7,651 nt of DNA from assembly GCA_027005175.1 (NCBI GenBank), contig JALTMC010000112.1, positions 1 to 7,651 of the forward strand, written 5' to 3'. Positions 5,318-7,651 of this stretch are shown here, one piece after another. How positions within the stretch are numbered: the stretch's first letter is position 1; every line of letters begins with the position of its first letter. The notes below the pieces were generated by a model. That model was not told the DNA's origin. It was given only the letters and a program-made list of their open reading frames with translations, and searched no databases. The DNA comes from Myxococcales bacterium (lineage in GTDB: Bacteria; Myxococcota_C; UBA6777). The position numbers and the translations under genes are program-made.

Positions 5318-6448
5318 TTACTTCGGGGGATCTGTGGGAGTGTTTGCTGACTCCAAGCCCAATCTTAGTTTCACATAGGAGACAAAGGAATGGGTTTCAT
5401 CAAGGCTATCACCGTCCTTTTCGAAATAATGGTATTTTGCGCCCTTACCTGGATGTACACTACTTCGCCCCAAACCAAAGCGGTTGACAACGGAATCGAA
5501 TTTGTTGACGTAGTGTGTGTAATTGGGTCCATCTGGGAAGTTTGCACAAGCTGGGCCGTAGGTTTCGATATTGATATGTTTAAGTGCCTGCTCTACATCG
5601 GCTTCCGACATGCCCTCTTCTAAAAAGAGTTTGTTCTTGAGATGTTTGACGGCTCGTGAGACGACCAAGGCTCCCTGGCTATGACCCAACACATGTACAT
5701 CTTCCTTTTTTTGAATTTTGTCAAAAAAGAGGTCAGCCAAAGAATCGACTGCCAAGTTTTGTCCCCAATCCATTTTGTCTCCAATGGATTGAATGACATC
5801 AAATAGGCCGCCTGCAGTTGCATTATGCACCCCTACAACTGCAACATTACAGGCATCTGCGAGTATTTCCATACTCTCGAAGTGTTCGTCTTTGTTAGAG
5901 CGGATACCATTGACAAAGATAAGAAGTTTCTTGGGCTCCGTTCCATCACTTGGCAATACGGGGGGGACCATGCTTAAGTCGGAATATCCTTTGTAAGCTT
6001 TCTTGTCGGCTCCCACATAGGCTCCATCAAAATCACGATCGCTTGTTGCATCGTCATCATGAATGAGTTCAAGAACTCCATCTATGGGAGGAGCACCTGC
6101 AAAGTCGCTCTCTTCCATCGGTGAAGCACCTGCAAAGCTTTCATCAATGACCTCTTCTGTCGAAACTGTTGCGGTGTTTGTGTTCAACACCAAGTCAAGT
6201 ACACTGGAGCGGCTATTGCTTCTGGGTACAACAGTGGACTCCAGGTTGAGAGGTATATCTCCACGAGGAAAGGCTGGGGTAGAAGGGCCTTCTCGAAAGC
6301 CATCATTGAGATGATCTTCATTGAGTTCATCTTCATCAAGAGAAATGGTTTCATTTGTACCTGGACTTTCAAGCGACTCCGCGATTGGTGCTTTTACTTT
6401 CATCGCTTGAGGACTGTATTCGGTGGAGGGAAGGCTTTTGATACCCAT
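5318..6448 (-). CDS. Alpha/beta-hydrolase with long disordered N-terminus; candidate secreted effector
   Basis: A 376-residue protein in two parts. Residues 1-165 are low in structure, rich in Ser, Pro, Asp and Glu, lack a Sec signal peptide, and contain a duplicated SFAGASPMEE/DFAGAPPIDG motif (104-124). Residues about 172-365 form an alpha/beta-hydrolase core: the first strand and oxyanion region LLIFVNGIRS (175-184), VVGVHNATAG, the nucleophile elbow GHSQG with S257, a plausible acid D318 in VNKFDSVVNRFG, and a plausible catalytic H353 in ETHSFVSY. Lipase, esterase or phospholipase activity is likely, but the substrate cannot be read from the sequence. A disordered N-terminus before an enzyme domain, next to a chaperone-like gene, is the build of T3SS effectors. 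The SD is AGGAT (6459-6463), with an 11-nt gap to the ATG. An alternative start at 6403 has no SD. A cytosolic lipase-like enzyme with an unrelated neighbour remains possible. Confidence 0.8.
   Translation of the reverse strand: MGIKSLPSTEYSPQAMKVKAPIAESLESPGTNETISLDEDELNEDHLNDGFREGPSTPAFPRGDIPLNLESTVVPRSNSRSSVLDLVLNTNTATVSTEEVIDESFAGASPMEESDFAGAPPIDGVLELIHDDDATSDRDFDGAYVGADKKAYKGYSDLSMVPPVLPSDGTEPKKLLIFVNGIRSNKDEHFESMEILADACNVAVVGVHNATAGGLFDVIQSIGDKMDWGQNLAVDSLADLFFDKIQKKEDVHVLGHSQGALVVSRAVKHLKNKLFLEEGMSEADVEQALKHINIETYGPACANFPDGPNYTHYVNKFDSVVNRFGLGRSSVHPGKGAKYHYFEKDGDSLDETHSFVSYVKLRLGLESANTPTDPPK
6072..6137 (-). repeat. 33-bp direct repeat encoding an 11-residue duplication in the hydrolase N-terminus
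   Basis: AGCACCTGCAAAG occurs at 6092-6104 and again at 6125-6137, a 33-bp period that keeps frame. It encodes FAGASP and FAGAPP, each preceded by an acidic residue and Ser. The copies have diverged outside the core, so this is an old in-frame duplication. It falls in the disordered region upstream of the enzyme domain. Confidence 0.6.
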
Positions 6449-6534
6449 GTTCGTAAAAATCCTGTTGAAACCCTGTTAAATAAAGAAAAAAAGGAGAAAA
6501 AAGGATAAGTACAATGATGTTTGACAGGAGCACT

Positions 6535-6564
6535 GAAAGGGGTGGACAAGGTCCGTCCCCTTTT
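6535..6564. repeat. Imperfect hairpin in the divergent intergenic region
   Basis: AAAGGGG (6536-6542) pairs with CCCCTTT (6557-6563), and GGAC (6544-6547) with GTCC (6551-6554), around the 3-nt loop AAG and a small internal bulge (T against GT); a G-T wobble can close the base. On the plus strand it ends in TTTT, like a short terminator, but no plus-strand gene lies upstream. It sits about 90 bp before the hydrolase start on the minus strand and about 175 bp before the SDR start on the plus strand. An operator or leader-hairpin role is inference. Confidence 0.45.
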
Positions 6565-6592
6565 GAATACACGACGATAGCATTAATATCGT
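6563..6592 (+). promoter_or_regulatory. Weak candidate SDR promoter overlapped by an inverted repeat
   Basis: TTGAAT (6563-6568) and TAATAT (6584-6589) could be -35 and -10 hexamers, but the spacer is only 15 nt and the -10 matches the consensus at four of six positions. ACGATA (6574-6579) and TATCGT (6587-6592) form a perfect 6-bp inverted repeat with 7 nt between, covering the spacer and -10, as a repressor operator would. Both parts are tentative. Confidence 0.25.
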
Positions 6593-6598
6593 ATCTTG

Positions 6599-6622
6599 GC
6601 AAGAGTCCATGCAAGAGTCCAT
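6599..6622. repeat. Exact 12-bp tandem duplication
   Basis: GCAAGAGTCCAT is repeated twice without a gap (6599-6610 and 6611-6622). It lies in the leader region of the SDR gene and looks like a recent slippage duplication. No function is evident. Confidence 0.6.
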
Positions 6623-6726
6623 TTTTGACGCCTGCCGAATACGTTTGGAAAAATGATGCAGACTTGCTCTGTCGTGGGGTATATTGTGGGAGGATTCTTG
6701 TCTTTGTGTTTGGGATGTTTGCATGG

Positions 6727-6732
6727 AAGGAG
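6727..6732 (+). promoter_or_regulatory. Ribosome binding site of the SDR gene
   Basis: AAGGAG lies 7 nt before the ATG at 6740. A closer ATG at 6736 is out of frame and meets a stop after three codons, so 6740 is the start. Confidence 0.75.
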
Positions 6733-6739
6733 AGCATGA

Positions 6740-7609
6740 ATGAATAGCTTGCAAGGGAAGACATTGTTTATTACAGGTGCCAGTCGCGGGATTGGTTTGG
6801 CTATTGCGAAGCGTGCGGCGCGTGATGGTGCGAACATTGCGATCGCTGCCAAGACGGCAGAGCCTCATCCAAAGTTAGAGGGAACGATTTACACGGCGGC
6901 TGCAGAAATCGAAGAGGCAGGCGGAAAAGCGTTGCCATTGGTGGTGGATGTTCGGTCGGAAGAACAGGTGCAAGCTGCGGTAGATCTGGTTGTTGAAACA
7001 TTCGGTGGTATTGATATTTGTATCAACAACGCCAGCGCGATTATGTTGACGGGGACCTTACAAACACCGATGAAGCGTGTGGATCTGATGCATCAGGTGA
7101 ACACCCGGGGGACCTATCTTACCTCAAAGTGCTGTTTACCGGCGTTGCTTAAGTCGGAGAATCCTCATGTTCTGAATATCTCACCTCCTCTCGATCTCAA
7201 TCCCAGATGGTTTCAAAATCATGTGGCTTATACCATGGCGAAGTACGGGATGAGTCTCTGTGTCTTGGGAATGGCAGAAGAGTTTCGGGATGAGGGTGTT
7301 GCTTTTAATGCATTGTGGCCTCGCACTACGATCGCTACAGCAGCCATCAAAAATCACCTGGGAGGTGATGAGGCTCTACAAGCTTGCCGCACTGTCGATA
7401 TTATGGCGGATGCAGCACATCTGATCCTAACCTTGCCATCCCGCGAACACACCGGAAACTTCTTTATTGATGACACACTGCTCTACGAACATGGAGAGCG
7501 AGACTTTGACCAATACCGCGTCAATCCTTCCGTGGACTTGATGCCCGACTTCTTTGTCCCCAAGGATTCCCTTCCGCCCGAAGGAGTAAGTTTGGAGAAG
7601 GTGTCTTAG
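6740..7609 (+). CDS. Short-chain dehydrogenase/reductase, HSDL2-type
   Basis: A complete 289-residue SDR with a Rossmann fold, expected to oxidise or reduce a hydroxyl/carbonyl group using NAD(P)(H). The cofactor loop is TGASRGIG (12-19). NNAS (96-99) replaces the common NNAG. The catalytic residues are S148 (LNISPP), Y164 and K168 (AYTMAKYG), with N121 in the VNTRGTYL stretch. The segments AAKTAEPHPKLEGTIYTAA (36-54), LNISPPLDLNPRWF (145-158), ALWPRTTIATAA (191-202) and DLMPDFF (266-272) are specific to hydroxysteroid dehydrogenase-like protein 2, a fatty-acid-linked enzyme in animals. The C-terminal SCP2 sterol-carrier domain of the animal protein is absent, as is usual in bacterial single-domain members. 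The natural substrate is unknown. It diverges from the hydrolase gene and appears to stand alone in this window. Confidence 0.93.
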   Translation: MNSLQGKTLFITGASRGIGLAIAKRAARDGANIAIAAKTAEPHPKLEGTIYTAAAEIEEAGGKALPLVVDVRSEEQVQAAVDLVVETFGGIDICINNASAIMLTGTLQTPMKRVDLMHQVNTRGTYLTSKCCLPALLKSENPHVLNISPPLDLNPRWFQNHVAYTMAKYGMSLCVLGMAEEFRDEGVAFNALWPRTTIATAAIKNHLGGDEALQACRTVDIMADAAHLILTLPSREHTGNFFIDDTLLYEHGERDFDQYRVNPSVDLMPDFFVPKDSLPPEGVSLEKVS

Positions 7610-7651
7610 TGCTCAGACAAGCTTGCTTTTTCGGGTTTGTGGATGGCTTTG
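7610..7651. other. Right-edge sequence after the SDR gene
   Basis: Only 42 bp remain. The palindrome CAAGCTTG followed shortly by a run of five T is seen at 7618-7630, but no loop allows a proper terminator hairpin. No gene start was recognised. Confidence 0.3.

Noticed and set aside
6514-6747. Open frame of 77 codons on the plus strand ending inside the SDR start, with AAGGA 8 nt before its ATG
   Set aside because: The SD-like purine run is simply part of an A/G-rich tract, the peptide resembles no family, and the frame crosses the hairpin, the inverted repeat and the 12-bp duplication, which point to a regulatory region. Not fully excluded.

Overview
The window looks like chromosomal DNA from a Gram-negative bacterium of moderate GC content (about mid-40s percent by eye). 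Genes carry Shine-Dalgarno (SD) sites of the AAGGAG type. One complete and one partial protein begin with Sec signal peptides, and there is a NarL-type two-component pair. A secreted protein carries an ephrin-receptor-like Cys-rich (GCC2/GCC3-type) segment, and there is a candidate type III secretion (T3SS) chaperone next to a candidate effector. This mix would fit a deltaproteobacterium-like or myxobacterium-like lineage, but that is an inference; no marker gene here fixes the taxonomy.

Layout, left to right. (1) Positions 1-71, minus strand: the first 23 codons of a gene running off the left edge, with a strong SD and a signal-peptide-like start. (2) Positions 72-550: a divergent intergenic region with a possible minus-strand promoter and a 10-bp inverted repeat. 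(3) Positions 551-2173, plus strand: an extremely basic secreted 540-residue protein with a C-terminal Cys-rich module. (4) Positions 2178-4261, minus strand: a membrane histidine kinase followed by its response regulator, converging on gene 3 with only 4 bp between the stop codons. (5) Positions 4262-4815: a non-coding stretch holding a 47-nt tandem repeat and a partial inverted copy. (6) Positions 4816-6448, minus strand: a 376-residue protein with a disordered acidic N-terminus and an alpha/beta-hydrolase C-terminus, followed by a small acidic protein that fits a class I T3SS chaperone. (7) Positions 6449-6739: a divergent region with a long imperfect hairpin, a second inverted repeat and a 12-bp tandem duplication. 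(8) Positions 6740-7609, plus strand: a short-chain dehydrogenase of the HSDL2 type.

How the genes may work together. The kinase and regulator are clearly one signalling unit. The hydrolase and the small acidic protein are probably co-transcribed and may be an effector and its dedicated chaperone. That pair, and the strongly cationic secreted protein, are the least ordinary content here. Any regulatory link between the two-component system and its neighbours is inferred from proximity only. The SDR gene looks like ordinary metabolism. No tRNA, rRNA, CRISPR array, transposase or phage gene was seen.
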